From positions 62,001-126,000 of the forward strand of contig CAJUHJ010000005.1 in NCBI GenBank assembly GCA_910586355.1: DNA of 64,000 nt, given 5' to 3'. Source of the stretch: an uncultured Lachnospiraceae bacterium (GTDB lineage: Bacteria; Bacillota; Clostridia; Lachnospirales; Lachnospiraceae). The notes beneath the pieces are model-generated. The model ran no database searches, was not told where the DNA came from, and worked only from the letters and a program-made list of their open reading frames with translations. A program made the position numbers and the translations under genes. Of this stretch, positions 24,613-33,754 are shown one piece after another (within the stretch, counting starts at the first letter, position 1; every line of letters begins with the position of its first letter).

Positions 24613-25731
24613 TTACTGTAACAGTGATAATACACCCTGGTTAGACTGGTTAGCCTGTGCAAGCATAGACTGTCCTGCCTGTGCGAGAATCTGGTTCTTG
24701 CTGTATTCTACCATTTCAGAAGCCATATCTGTATCACGGATACGAGATTCTGCTGCCTGTGTATTCTCAGCTACGTTATCTAAGTTTGCAATCGTATGCT
24801 CTAATCTGTTCTGTAATGCACCAAGTGCAGATCTCTGGCTGGATACATTGTTGATTGCGTTCTGTACCATTGTGATGGTTCCTGTTGCCTGCTGGTAATC
24901 TCTTACGTTTGGTGTGCTAACTGTTGTAGCTGCCTTTGCATCAACTTTAAAGATCTGTGCTGCACATTTTGCCAAAGCCTCAACAGAAGCTCTTACAGTA
25001 GCAGAAGCAGTTGTAATTGTTCCATTTGCAGTTTTAAAGTATGGTTTGCCTGCTGCATTTGCAGAATAAATTGGTGCAACCTGTGCATTACATGCTGCTA
25101 ATTTACCAATAGAATTTCTAAGAGCCTGAGAACCTGCTGCAGTTATAGCTACTTTCTGATTCTTAACAACTTCATTTGTCGTTAAGTAACCTGACATTCC
25201 GCCAACACCTGTTGGTTTAATTCCAATTGCTACTGCATTCATTGCTGCAATATTAATTGTAATTTTCTGGTTCTGGTTTGCGCCTACCTGAAGGTTCTTT
25301 CCTGTGAAGCTTCCATCTAACAGGCTCTGCTTATTGAACTGTGTTGTTTCAGAAATACGATCAAGTTCTTCTGTTAATGCGCTTAACTCTTGGTTAATTG
25401 CATCACGGTCGATGTTCTGATTTGTGTCGTTAGCGCCCTGTACTGCTAACTCATTCATTCTCTGAAGAATGCTGTGTGCTTCGTTTAATGCACCTTCTGC
25501 TGTCTGGATAAGAGATACACCATCCTGTGCATTGGATGAAGCTTTGTTCAATCCACGAATCTGGCTTCTCATTTTCTCAGAAATCTTTAATCCTGCTGCG
25601 TCATCGCCTGCACGGTTAATTTTATAACCTGTGGATAATTTCTCTGTTGATTTGGACTGTCCGCTTGTTGTAACGCCTAACTGACGGTTAGCGTTCATTG
25701 CTGTTAAATTGTGCTGTACTACCATTGCCAT
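24613..25731 (-). CDS. Flagellin (copy 2)
   Basis: This 372-aa flagellin has the same D0/D1 ends as copy 1 and a shorter central region, with two segments, LRNSIGKLAACNAQV and VRASVEALAKCAAQI, holding two cysteines. Near-identity of both flanks and a sharp drop in the middle point to duplication followed by recombination or gene conversion of the ends. It has its own sigma-28 promoter, a GGA-loop leader hairpin, AAGGAGG, and its own terminator. Both copies can thus be expressed separately and mix in one filament. Confidence 0.96.
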   Translation of the reverse strand: MAMVVQHNLTAMNANRQLGVTTSGQSKSTEKLSTGYKINRAGDDAAGLKISEKMRSQIRGLNKASSNAQDGVSLIQTAEGALNEAHSILQRMNELAVQGANDTNQNIDRDAINQELSALTEELDRISETTQFNKQSLLDGSFTGKNLQVGANQNQKITINIAAMNAVAIGIKPTGVGGMSGYLTTNEVVKNQKVAITAAGSQALRNSIGKLAACNAQVAPIYSANAAGKPYFKTANGTITTASATVRASVEALAKCAAQIFKVDAKAATTVSTPNVRDYQQATGTITMVQNAINNVSSQRSALGALQNRLEHTIANLDNVAENTQAAESRIRDTDMASEMVEYSKNQILAQAGQSMLAQANQSNQGVLSLLQ

Positions 25732-25756
25732 AATATTTTTCCTCCTTGAATTTACT

Positions 25757-25772
25757 ACAGCTTCCTTGCTGT
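25757..25772 (-). promoter_or_regulatory. Putative CsrA-binding hairpin, flagellin 2 leader
   Basis: Minus strand ACAGC, loop AAGGAA, GCTGT. Compared with flagellin 1 the outer pair changes from G-C to A-T on both sides, a compensatory change that supports a real structure. Confidence 0.72.
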
Positions 25773-25867
25773 ATGACTTGTTTTAATGTATTGGTGTTTC
25801 TCCTCTTGGCCGTACGCTCCATTCGAAGTTACACCTACAAGTAACACTGCTTTTGTTTACTCAATGT

Positions 25868-25897
25868 ATATATCGGTCAAATACTTAAATACTTTAT
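25868..25897 (-). promoter_or_regulatory. Sigma-28 promoter for flagellin 2
   Basis: TAAAG, a 15-nt spacer and ACCGATATATA on the minus strand. The leader between it and the ATG at 25731 carries GAATGGAGCGTACGGCC and the GGA-loop hairpin. From 25900 to 25990 I see only AT-rich sequence with a T9 run. Confidence 0.88.
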
Positions 25898-25993
25898 ACA
25901 TTATATAGATTTTTTTTTAATAGTTACTCTTTCATATTGAAGACTTTATTTACAAAAATGCACTAAACCTAAGTTTAAATTTTATATCATTAC

Positions 25994-26022
25994 TTGCTTT
26001 CAAAAGTCGATTTCTATATAAT
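25994..26022 (+). promoter_or_regulatory. Sigma-70-type promoter for the glycosyltransferase gene
   Basis: TTGCTT, a 17-nt spacer, TATAAT, about 100 nt before the ATG at 26120. Unlike its neighbours this gene does not appear to use sigma-28. Confidence 0.7.
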
Positions 26023-26119
26023 GAAATAAAAAATTACAGTCGCTCTAACATTCCAAAATAATCTGCTTTTTTATCAGGAATTTCAAACCCAACAGAACGA
26101 ATAGAAGGAGAACTATATA

Positions 26120-27649
26120 ATGCAGAAAAATAAGAATATTTTATTAATAAAAACTGTATCCCGCTACGGCTCGTTAAATAGATATATCGAAGAATGGGCG
26201 CTTGCTATGCGTAAATATGGCTGTAATACTTGTGTATTAGATGCCTGGTCTCTGGCAGAACCCACACTATTTAATCATGTAATTTCAACTTATAAGTTCG
26301 ATGCCATAATTGATATAAACGGCGTGCTCATTTCTTGGGGTTTACCCCAAAATTTGCCGCCTGAAGTTATCTATGGGACTTATCTTTGTGACCCTCCATC
26401 TTCCTTTAAAAGTTTATATGCACAATCAGATGAAAGAACCATTATTTTCGCCTGTGACAAAAATTTCTGTGATTATATCAGTCATTTTTTCCCTACTGTA
26501 AAACATACAGCATTTGTTCCCTTATCTGGAAGCATCTATCCAGAATATGTGCCTTATGAAGATCGCAAGATAGATATTATTTTTACTGGAACTTATACGC
26601 ATCCTGATACCTACAAAAATGAATTATTCTCCCAATTTGAAGCTGGAGGGACGCTTGCCATATTTGCCAAAGATATGTTAGAAGATATTATCGCAAATCC
26701 ACAGTATACATTACCAGAATGCCTTACAAGAATTTTAAAAAAATATAATGTATCTGTAACAGATGCTGAGTTTGATGAACTAGTAGAAGATTTTATAAAT
26801 GTTGATTTCTATGCCCGTTTTTATTATCGTGACAAAGTAATCCGTACTCTCTTAGCTGCCGGACTAAAAATTCATGTATTTGGAAACGGCTGGGAAAATT
26901 TTTGCTCAGAATATAACCATAATATGATTATTCATAAAGGCGGTCCTTATGCAGCAAGCAAAGCCTTGGCAAATGCTAAAATTTCTCTAAATGTCATGCC
27001 CTGGTTTAAAAATGCGTTTCAAGAAAGAATTGCCTCTGCTATGCTAAGTAAGGTTGTTGCTGTTACAGATGAAAGCAAATATATTACAGACCACTTTGAC
27101 AATAATAAAAATTTACTTATTTATTCTTTAACGGATATAGATCCGCTTGCTGACCGCATAAAATACTTACTCGAACATCCACAAGCTGCAAAAGAAATTG
27201 CAGAAAATGGTTACAAAGAGTCTCAAGTCCACACATGGGATTCTCGTGTATATGATATGCTAAGAGAATTAGAAAATACGTTCCACACTTCTTTCATTCG
27301 CAATGAAGAAGGAAAAGAATTAGAATTTGAAATAGAATATCCTGATAAACAGACACTTACTTTAGACGCCATTTATGAACTGAATAAAATGTCCATTTTA
27401 GCTACCACTGACATTGGCCAGATTGAACATATTTCTCCAATGGATATTCATGATTTATTAAAAAACTTCGATAACTTTCAACGACAATTTTCAAAGCATT
27501 TGGAAGGGTTAGAAATGAATTCTTTTATTGAACATTGTTTGCTCCATTCAGATAGATCTGCAATAAAACACATTCCAGGGTTATTTTCTATGCAATGTAA
27601 AGCATTGATGGGTAATTTATTATTAAGTATGACAAATCTTAAATTATAA
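26120..27649 (+). CDS. CgeB-like glycosyltransferase (GT-B, family 1 type)
   Basis: The 509-aa protein has an N-terminal DUF3880/CgeB-like half (ILLIKTVSRYGSLNRYIEEW). Its GT-B C-terminal domain has KIDIIFTGTYTHPDTY, IHVFGNGWENF and NVMPWFKNAFQERIASAMLSKVVAVTDESKYI, the donor-binding E-R-x-x-A-M pattern. The last ~110 residues are helical and unassigned. AAGGAG precedes the start. It stands alone, on the opposite strand to the flagellar genes, between flagellin 2 and the fliD-fliS group. A role in flagellin glycosylation is plausible by position but the promoter is housekeeping-like. Confidence 0.82.
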   Translation: MQKNKNILLIKTVSRYGSLNRYIEEWALAMRKYGCNTCVLDAWSLAEPTLFNHVISTYKFDAIIDINGVLISWGLPQNLPPEVIYGTYLCDPPSSFKSLYAQSDERTIIFACDKNFCDYISHFFPTVKHTAFVPLSGSIYPEYVPYEDRKIDIIFTGTYTHPDTYKNELFSQFEAGGTLAIFAKDMLEDIIANPQYTLPECLTRILKKYNVSVTDAEFDELVEDFINVDFYARFYYRDKVIRTLLAAGLKIHVFGNGWENFCSEYNHNMIIHKGGPYAASKALANAKISLNVMPWFKNAFQERIASAMLSKVVAVTDESKYITDHFDNNKNLLIYSLTDIDPLADRIKYLLEHPQAAKEIAENGYKESQVHTWDSRVYDMLRELENTFHTSFIRNEEGKELEFEIEYPDKQTLTLDAIYELNKMSILATTDIGQIEHISPMDIHDLLKNFDNFQRQFSKHLEGLEMNSFIEHCLLHSDRSAIKHIPGLFSMQCKALMGNLLLSMTNLKL

Positions 27650-27685
27650 AGAGTTTATCCCTTCATAATTTATTCTTTCCCAATA

Positions 27686-27728
27686 TAGAAAAATCCCAAA
27701 TACAGTAGAATCTGCATTCGGGATTTTT
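27686..27728. terminator. Bidirectional terminator
   Basis: GAAAAATCCCAAATACAG pairs with CTGCATTCGGGATTTTTC around a short loop, giving A and T runs on both sides. It serves the rightward glycosyltransferase gene and the leftward fliS-fliT operon. Confidence 0.88.
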
Positions 27729-28205
27729 CTATTTCTTATTATCAATCGTCTGGGCTTCTGCGCCCCGATGACTCATCATATTGTCGTAGTATTGTTTCAC
27801 TACCTTCTGACTGTTGCGTACCCCGCGAACCTGACTGCGCACAGATGAAAATTTTTTGACAGCGTTCTCATGGTTTCTGGCCTCCTGCGCCTGAATTTCT
27901 GTCGTCCTTGCCGTAATGTCCCGAATCAATCCCTGCATTTGCGCAATCTCTTCCGCATATTGTTCTCGGTTCGTATTCAGCGCATCACGCACGCGTCCAA
28001 ACAACTCCTCAAACCCATCGTCCAGAAAATTCAACTGTTCTACCAGCTCACCCTTAAACTTCATGTTCTGCTCAAAATCTTCCGGCGAAAGATTTGGGTC
28101 CTGCAATAGAAATTTCTGCTGTCGGTTTAATTCAATAATCCGATCTAAAATATCTTTCTTTTTTTCAAGGCTTTCAGCCATAATCCGTATATAATCCGCT
28201 TCCAT
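27729..28205 (-). CDS. FliT-like flagellar protein (coiled coil)
   Basis: The 158-aa charged protein is predicted to be almost all helical, with heptad-like patterns and no signal peptide (LEKKKDILDRIIELNRQQKFL at the start; NHENAVKKFSSVRSQVRGVR near the end). It lies 41 nt downstream of fliS at the end of the flaG-fliD-fliS operon, where fliT is often found. FliT chaperones the cap protein FliD. Sequence similarity to classical FliT is not obvious by eye, so the name is based on position, size and helical character. Confidence 0.65.
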   Translation of the reverse strand: MEADYIRIMAESLEKKKDILDRIIELNRQQKFLLQDPNLSPEDFEQNMKFKGELVEQLNFLDDGFEELFGRVRDALNTNREQYAEEIAQMQGLIRDITARTTEIQAQEARNHENAVKKFSSVRSQVRGVRNSQKVVKQYYDNMMSHRGAEAQTIDNKK

Positions 28206-28246
28206 TCCATTCTCCTGTCTATTCCACCGAAACTGCGCTTATTTTA

Positions 28247-28642
28247 TTAGGATACATTCTTGCGTCCGTCCACATTAGCTTTCTGCATAATTTCTTTCCA
28301 TGTATCACGCATGGTGCGTAAATGCCCTAGAATTTCTTCTAAAACCTCTTTGTCCTTTTTCAGGTTCGCTTCTAAAAGCCTCTCCTGTAAATAACTGTAA
28401 ACATTATCGAAATCTTTTGCCACCGGATATTTGTGATCTAATGTAGATTGAAATTCAGTAATAATATTTTCTACTTTTACAATGTTATTATGCGCTTTTT
28501 CTATATCCCTTTTCTCAATAGCAGCAATCGCAATATTGCAGAATTTAATCGCACCTTCGTACAGCATCAAAGTCAATTCCGCCGGTGAAGCTGTCATAAT
28601 CCTGTTATTTGCATATGCTGTATATCCATGGGTATTTGTCAT
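28247..28642 (-). CDS. fliS: Flagellar export chaperone FliS
   Basis: This 131-aa chaperone binds the disordered C-terminus of flagellin in the cytoplasm and prevents early polymerisation. It has the FliS signature near the start (YANNRIMTASPAELTLMLYEGAIKFCNIA), including the conserved SPxxL-x-LMLYEG and the four-helix bundle length. It follows fliD by 35 nt with a GGAGG ribosome binding site. Confidence 0.95.
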   Translation of the reverse strand: MTNTHGYTAYANNRIMTASPAELTLMLYEGAIKFCNIAIAAIEKRDIEKAHNNIVKVENIITEFQSTLDHKYPVAKDFDNVYSYLQERLLEANLKKDKEVLEEILGHLRTMRDTWKEIMQKANVDGRKNVS

Positions 28643-28677
28643 TATTTAACCTCCCTGTCCAATGACATCGTTCTGTT

Positions 28678-30939
28678 TTATGCAAACAGATTTGCCAATG
28701 AAGACTGCTGACTCTGTAATTTTGCCAACGCAGATTCCATTGCAGCAAATTTTTTGTAGTAAGATTCTTCAATATCTTTTAATTTTTCTTCCCATTTACT
28801 GATTGTCTTTGTATAATCGCTATATTCCCTGGCCATTTCTTTATCGTTATATACGACGCCGAAACTGCTCAATGCGGAAGAACTCATCTTAGATCCAATT
28901 GCATCGTACAAACCTGTCGCAAGCTGCATCATAAAATCCGCTACTGCATCCGGATCGTCCTGCAACGCTGCTAAAAGCTTATCTGTTTTGCCGGATACTT
29001 CTGTATCCTCCGAATCTCCGTCAATATGAAACGCATTTTCTTGATTCTTTGTTGAATTTAAAATTCCTAACGTGGAAATTCCAAAACTAGATAGTGAATA
29101 CGTTTTGCCATTTACGGTATAGGTCTTAAACATAGCGTTCTTCATAGCACTCATCATCTGATTTACGCTTTCATCTCTTCTAAGGATGGAACCCTTGATT
29201 TTTTTCTCCCATTCTTCGATTTCTTTATCTGTCATTGCTTCTTTTTCATCTTTTGTCAGCGGTTCATAGCCTTTTGCAGAATCCGCATTAAACAATGACG
29301 TCATTTCATTGATTAATTCATTGTACTCTTTAATGAATCCCTTAATCTTGTCATACATTCCCTGTGAATCATTTGTTACACTGATGGAAATGGTTTCACC
29401 TGGATCTGTCACACTCATTGCGTTAATCGTCAGACCATTGACTGTAATTTCATTGCCAGTTCCCGTAAATACTGCGCCATTTAATTCAATCTCTGTATCC
29501 TGCCCATAAATACGTTTCGCACCAGCGTTTGAATCTAATTGCGTAGTACCGTCTAAAATGCTTGCAGCATTATATACTTTCGTCGCAAAAACTGCTGCGC
29601 TGCTGGAATCTTCCATAAGCAGCTTATTCTGATTAATCGTCGCCTGCGCTGCATTCAGTTCTGCGCCCTTTGTAGCAATGTATGTATCTAACGTTCCATT
29701 TGCATATTCCGTAGCTATGTCATTCAAATCATAATCCGCCTGCATACTGGAATACTGATCCAACGTCGCCTGAGCCGCCGCATACTCTGCGCCTGTTACA
29801 CCAGCGGCAGATTCTAAAGCTGTCAGCCTGCTGCTGCCGGAAACTGCGCCGCCTGCCGCATCTAATTCTGCCTGTGTAACCGTAACTGCAGTGCCATCTG
29901 ATGCTTTCTTTACATAGGTGCCGTCCGCCTGCTTTTCATAAACAGTATTGTCTGTGCCAACATAGACATTGCTTAAATCGCCTTTTCCTCCCAGCTCTTT
30001 TAACAAAGATTTATCTGCCGCCGACATAGAAGTATTATCCACATCCTGCGAAACCCGATATGCCTTTGCATAGCTAATCTGCACATTTGCTTTCGTAACT
30101 GCTGCAGAACTGCTGGAAAGCAGCGCTTTAATGTCTTCAATATTTTTCTGTGTCTCCGCAGGGCTGTATTGTCCATTGGTAATTGCTTTTCCATTTGCAT
30201 CCAGCTTAACCTCGCCCGTTGCAGGATCAATCTCGAAATAACTTCCCCCGGTAGTGTTTTTGGCATACTTAGCATATTCTTTATAGATATTCATTTCTGC
30301 CTGACTGTCAACGCTTAACCCTAATTTCGATAAAGCGTTATTACCGTTTAAATTCGTGCCGGTTATTGTAAAATCATTTTCTTTTCCAGATTTTTTTGCG
30401 CTGATAAAAATCCTGTGGTTTGTGGAATCAAAACTTGCATTTACTCCTGCATCATTTAACGATTTCAGGAAATCAGAAACTTTTGTCTGGCCTGTGACCG
30501 CTATATCCGTCGTCTTACCGCCGCTTGTAACGCTGATTCTTCCATCAGTGCCCGTATAACCCAACTCTGCCATAGTACTGTTTTCTGTAATATTATCATT
30601 CAGTTTTGAACCTGTCAGATAACCGGATTTTGCCACCTGATTAATCTTAAGTGAATATGTACCCGTAGCAACTGTGCTTTTTACCGAAACGGACGCTTTG
30701 TTAGAATTAGAGACTGTCGCTTTTTTCGAATTATAAGCAGATGTATATTTCAAACTCCTAACACTGCTGTAAAACTTATTGATTTTTGTATTCAATTCTT
30801 TCCATGCATCCTGTTTCCACGAAAGTTTTGTTTGCGCTTTTGTGTATTTCTCAGACTTCTTTCGATATGCAGATACAAGTTCCTGCACTAACGCTTCTGT
30901 ATCTAATCCTGAATTCATTCCTGTAATTCTAATTGGCAT
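28678..30939 (-). CDS. fliD: Flagellar filament cap protein FliD
   Basis: The cap promotes flagellin assembly at the filament tip. The 753-aa protein begins MPIRITGMNSGLDTEALVQELV, the canonical FliD N-terminus, and ends with a coiled coil (DYTKTISKWEEKLKDIEESY...LAKLQSQQSSLANLF). It is longer than many FliD proteins because of an Ala/Ser/Thr-rich central part, about residues 215-470, between the two conserved domains. That part contains many predicted helices and a short KKASDGTAVTVTQAELDAAG region, and probably forms the exposed head. AGGAGG precedes the ATG. Confidence 0.96.
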   Translation of the reverse strand: MPIRITGMNSGLDTEALVQELVSAYRKKSEKYTKAQTKLSWKQDAWKELNTKINKFYSSVRSLKYTSAYNSKKATVSNSNKASVSVKSTVATGTYSLKINQVAKSGYLTGSKLNDNITENSTMAELGYTGTDGRISVTSGGKTTDIAVTGQTKVSDFLKSLNDAGVNASFDSTNHRIFISAKKSGKENDFTITGTNLNGNNALSKLGLSVDSQAEMNIYKEYAKYAKNTTGGSYFEIDPATGEVKLDANGKAITNGQYSPAETQKNIEDIKALLSSSSAAVTKANVQISYAKAYRVSQDVDNTSMSAADKSLLKELGGKGDLSNVYVGTDNTVYEKQADGTYVKKASDGTAVTVTQAELDAAGGAVSGSSRLTALESAAGVTGAEYAAAQATLDQYSSMQADYDLNDIATEYANGTLDTYIATKGAELNAAQATINQNKLLMEDSSSAAVFATKVYNAASILDGTTQLDSNAGAKRIYGQDTEIELNGAVFTGTGNEITVNGLTINAMSVTDPGETISISVTNDSQGMYDKIKGFIKEYNELINEMTSLFNADSAKGYEPLTKDEKEAMTDKEIEEWEKKIKGSILRRDESVNQMMSAMKNAMFKTYTVNGKTYSLSSFGISTLGILNSTKNQENAFHIDGDSEDTEVSGKTDKLLAALQDDPDAVADFMMQLATGLYDAIGSKMSSSALSSFGVVYNDKEMAREYSDYTKTISKWEEKLKDIEESYYKKFAAMESALAKLQSQQSSLANLFA

Positions 30940-30951
30940 CTCTTTTTCCTC

Positions 30952-31380
30952 CTAACCTTTTTCATCTACCATAAGCCCTGCCATCTCCCACACTTTTGCT
31001 ATCATATCAAGCGTCTTCTCCGGCGGATATTCCTTCAGGACTTTTTTGGTATCTCTGTCAACAATTTTGATTGTTACCCGATTTGTAGCATCGTGAACTC
31101 CGAATACAACTTCAGAATTCTTTGCATTCTTATTAATTTCATCTACGGCTTTTCTAAGACTCTCTGCTCTTGGTTTCGCAGCCGCTTCTTCCACCAGCAG
31201 ACTCTGGGGATCTTTCCCTGTCAATGCTGCAGTGCCTGTATCCGACGCGTTCTTCTCTGTTTCTGCCATAGCTGCAGTATTGCTTTTCTCCGCAATTTCA
31301 ATGTTTACCTGCGGCGCTTCCGGCGCTGGCGTTCTTCCCTGATATGCCATGACCATCTTTGATGCTGCTTCTATTGCCAT
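30952..31380 (-). CDS. flaG: FlaG family protein
   Basis: The 142-aa protein's last ~70 residues carry the FlaG pattern: LRKAVDEINKNAK, VVFGVHDATNRVTIKIVDRDTKKVLKEYPPEKTLDMIAKVWEM. The N-terminal half is low complexity. FlaG influences filament length or flagellin balance in several bacteria. The start has GGAGGTGG upstream. It opens the flaG-fliD-fliS-fliT operon, with a sigma-28-type promoter about 50 nt upstream. Confidence 0.9.
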   Translation of the reverse strand: MAIEAASKMVMAYQGRTPAPEAPQVNIEIAEKSNTAAMAETEKNASDTGTAALTGKDPQSLLVEEAAAKPRAESLRKAVDEINKNAKNSEVVFGVHDATNRVTIKIVDRDTKKVLKEYPPEKTLDMIAKVWEMAGLMVDEKG

Positions 31381-31425
31381 TGCTAACCACCTCCATATGG
31401 TTTTAAAAGTAATTGTTATTGTATA

Positions 31426-31462
31426 ATATATCGGTTCATTTCTGCAAAATAATTAGAATAAT
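31426..31462 (-). promoter_or_regulatory. Sigma-28-type promoter for flaG-fliD-fliS-fliT
   Basis: The minus strand has AACCGATATATTATA as a good -10. The -35 is weak (TAAT about 16 nt upstream), overlapping the end of csrA. Confidence 0.6.
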
Positions 31463-31668
31463 TTTTTTAACGCGTCCATTCCTTCTATATTAGTTGCCTG
31501 TTTATTCTCGCTTTGAATCTGCAGATAAACTTCTTTACGGTAAATCGGAACTTCTTTCGGTGCAGAAATGCCGATTTTGACTTGATCACCGCGAATCTCT
31601 AATATATCAATTTCCACATTGTTATTGATAATCAGCGCCTCGCCTTTCCGCCTTGTTAATGCCAGCAT
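31453..31668 (-). CDS. csrA: Carbon storage regulator CsrA
   Basis: This RNA-binding translational repressor recognises GGA in hairpin loops; 71 aa. It has MLALTRRKGEALIINNNVEI, then KIGISAPKEVPIYRKEVY, with the C-terminal Arg of the RNA-binding surface (VPIYRKEVY). It starts 2 nt after fliW, so the two are translationally linked. In Bacillus CsrA represses flagellin translation and FliW relieves it; the leader hairpins at 24413, 25757 and 23090 are its likely targets here. Confidence 0.97.
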   Translation of the reverse strand: MLALTRRKGEALIINNNVEIDILEIRGDQVKIGISAPKEVPIYRKEVYLQIQSENKQATNIEGMDALKKLF

Positions 31669-31670
31669 TT

Positions 31671-32120
31671 CTATTCCCCTTCCTTTTTCAATTTATCGTA
31701 AATCTGATATTTAACCGGGTAATCCTCTTCTACAATCAGTTGCACTGCCTGATTATTCTCTGTGTTGATAATAATAGGAGCCTTTAGGTTAATGGAGATT
31801 TTTTTTATGTCTGTCGGAACAGTTACTGTTGTCAATACAAAGGAATTCTCACTTGTCAAGCCGCCTAATGAAACGCACAACTCATCACTGATAGACGGTG
31901 CATAATCTTCTATAAATAGAAATGGGTCTACAACAGGCATAGCAAACACCGGATCGTCCATAGACTGAAACCATTTGATCGCAGCTTCTTCACCCTTGTC
32001 TGCGTCAAATATCAATGCAAAATTCCTGATGTCAGGAAATCCAATAATCCCCTGCTCTAAAGTAATAATTTTAGAATCTTCTATTTCAATTTCACCAAAC
32101 ATTCTTGTATCTGCTTTCAT
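31671..32120 (-). CDS. fliW: Flagellar assembly factor FliW
   Basis: This 149-aa protein antagonises CsrA by direct binding and also binds free flagellin, making flagellin levels self-limiting. It has the family pattern TRMFGEIEIEDSKIITLEQG, IGFPDIRNFALI and FLFIEDYAPSISDELCVSLG. It is placed between flgL and csrA in the same order as in other Firmicutes. Confidence 0.96.
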   Translation of the reverse strand: MKADTRMFGEIEIEDSKIITLEQGIIGFPDIRNFALIFDADKGEEAAIKWFQSMDDPVFAMPVVDPFLFIEDYAPSISDELCVSLGGLTSENSFVLTTVTVPTDIKKISINLKAPIIINTENNQAVQLIVEEDYPVKYQIYDKLKKEGE

Positions 32121-32138
32121 CCTGTACCCTCATTTCTT

Positions 32139-33713
32139 TTAAATATAATCCAATAATGTCTGCTTCTCAATTTTTGACGCCGCCATTAAAGACGCCTGGT
32201 ATGCGTTATATGCTGCCGTATAATTGATGATAATATCTGAAATTTCCTCATCTTCATTTGTGGACTTTAACTCTTCTACGGTAAGTTTCTGATTGCCGAT
32301 TCTGGTCTCTGTCATCGTAAGCTGCTCGCCCCTTGCTCCAATTTCTGTAATCGCAATATTCAGCTTATTCGAATATTTGTCAAATTTTCCGATTCCTGCA
32401 CTATACAGTTCGGTCAATCTGTGATCCGCATAATCTGCCTCTTTTTGTGTTGCATCAATCCATTTTTGTATTTCTTCCTGGCAGTCGGCAAACTTTGCCT
32501 CATTCTTCATATTTTTCAATTTATCAAGTTTTTCATGGGCCTCGATTGCATGCTGAACAGAATTGATTAATTCTGTCACGTCTTGATAAATGTTCATATC
32601 AAAAACTTCACTTGCCTGCATATTGACTTTCAACGTCTGATTCACAGCGATTGTAAAATTTATGTCTTCATAAATTTCTTTTCCGTTTTCATCAAACTTT
32701 GTATATACAATCGGTTTTGGATTACTTGGGGTAACGTCAGAACAATTATAATAGTATTCCGGACGAAGTTCTCCTTTATCAAATCCTGTCTTTTGGTAAT
32801 CCATCTGAATCGAAGCTTTGCCAGCTTTTAAATCTGTACTGAGTTCTTTACCTATGACGCAATCGCCAACATTTTTAATGAAAATAAGTTCATTGTCTTC
32901 AACGGTTCTTCTTCCCCTGTCTGCTTCCCAATCTTCTTCAGAGTCATATACTGTCATAGTAACGTCGTTTACCGGATTGCCGTCCTGATCTACTGCTTCA
33001 TAAGTAACTGTGCCGCCTGCTTCCACACGGTTAAACGTTACTGTCCGATTGCCGTCATTATAACTTAAGGTGTTAATATCCTCTAATTTATCATAAGCAA
33101 GCCGGATACGATCGTGGCTGTCTTTGGCGATTTCTCCAATATTTGCCGTATTCATAACCTCTGCCTCAGTTTTTGGCATTTCAATACTACCGCTGTAATA
33201 GGTAAATTCTTCGATATCCTCATATGTAAAATTCTGAGTGATTTTATAAGATGTATCTTTCTCATCTTCCATAAAACAAAGCTGTGAATTTGTCTTAAAG
33301 CCAGTAAAAATATTCCGCCCTGTATTATCTGAATTTCCTTCATTGTAAAGCTGCTTTTGCAGCGCCGTAAGACTCTTCAAAATAGTATCTCTGTCTTCAG
33401 GCGTCAGATATGAGTTTGTTCCCGTATTACACTGAGTTTTCACATCCGATAAAATTTTATCCATATTCACTAAAGCAGTCTCAGTTGTCTCAAGCCATGT
33501 CCATGCATCTGGAATGTTTTTCTTGCTATATTGAGTTATCTGGCTTAACGAAGTTCTAAGCCGCAGTGAACGAATTGCAATGACCGGATCGTCTGATGGA
33601 CGCGATATTTTTTTCTGCGAAGACATCTGTGAATTCGTATACATAAAATTGATTTTATTGTTATTAATATTCATGGATGTATTATTAATCATCATGTTAT
33701 TGGTTATTCGCAT
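32139..33713 (-). CDS. flgL: Flagellar hook-associated protein 3 (FlgL)
   Basis: This hook-filament junction protein (HAP3) has 524 aa. The N-terminus MRITNNMMINNTSMNINNNK is typical FlgL, followed by SQKKISRPSDDPVIAIRSLRL. The C-terminus, with TAYNAYQASLMAASKIEKQTLLDYI, is the D0 helix. The central domain is enlarged relative to a 300-aa FlgL. ATG 33713 is chosen because AGGAGGG lies just upstream and the residues before it are not conserved. Confidence 0.94.
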   Translation of the reverse strand: MRITNNMMINNTSMNINNNKINFMYTNSQMSSQKKISRPSDDPVIAIRSLRLRTSLSQITQYSKKNIPDAWTWLETTETALVNMDKILSDVKTQCNTGTNSYLTPEDRDTILKSLTALQKQLYNEGNSDNTGRNIFTGFKTNSQLCFMEDEKDTSYKITQNFTYEDIEEFTYYSGSIEMPKTEAEVMNTANIGEIAKDSHDRIRLAYDKLEDINTLSYNDGNRTVTFNRVEAGGTVTYEAVDQDGNPVNDVTMTVYDSEEDWEADRGRRTVEDNELIFIKNVGDCVIGKELSTDLKAGKASIQMDYQKTGFDKGELRPEYYYNCSDVTPSNPKPIVYTKFDENGKEIYEDINFTIAVNQTLKVNMQASEVFDMNIYQDVTELINSVQHAIEAHEKLDKLKNMKNEAKFADCQEEIQKWIDATQKEADYADHRLTELYSAGIGKFDKYSNKLNIAITEIGARGEQLTMTETRIGNQKLTVEELKSTNEDEEISDIIINYTAAYNAYQASLMAASKIEKQTLLDYI

Positions 33714-33754
33714 GTTATTCCCTCCTGTTAGCACAATGCCTTTTCTGTCCTATA

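Noticed and set aside
24613..25731. Rightward 66-aa frames antisense to both flagellins
   Set aside because: Identical in both copies only because the flagellin 3' ends are identical; no ribosome binding site, shadow of the real genes.
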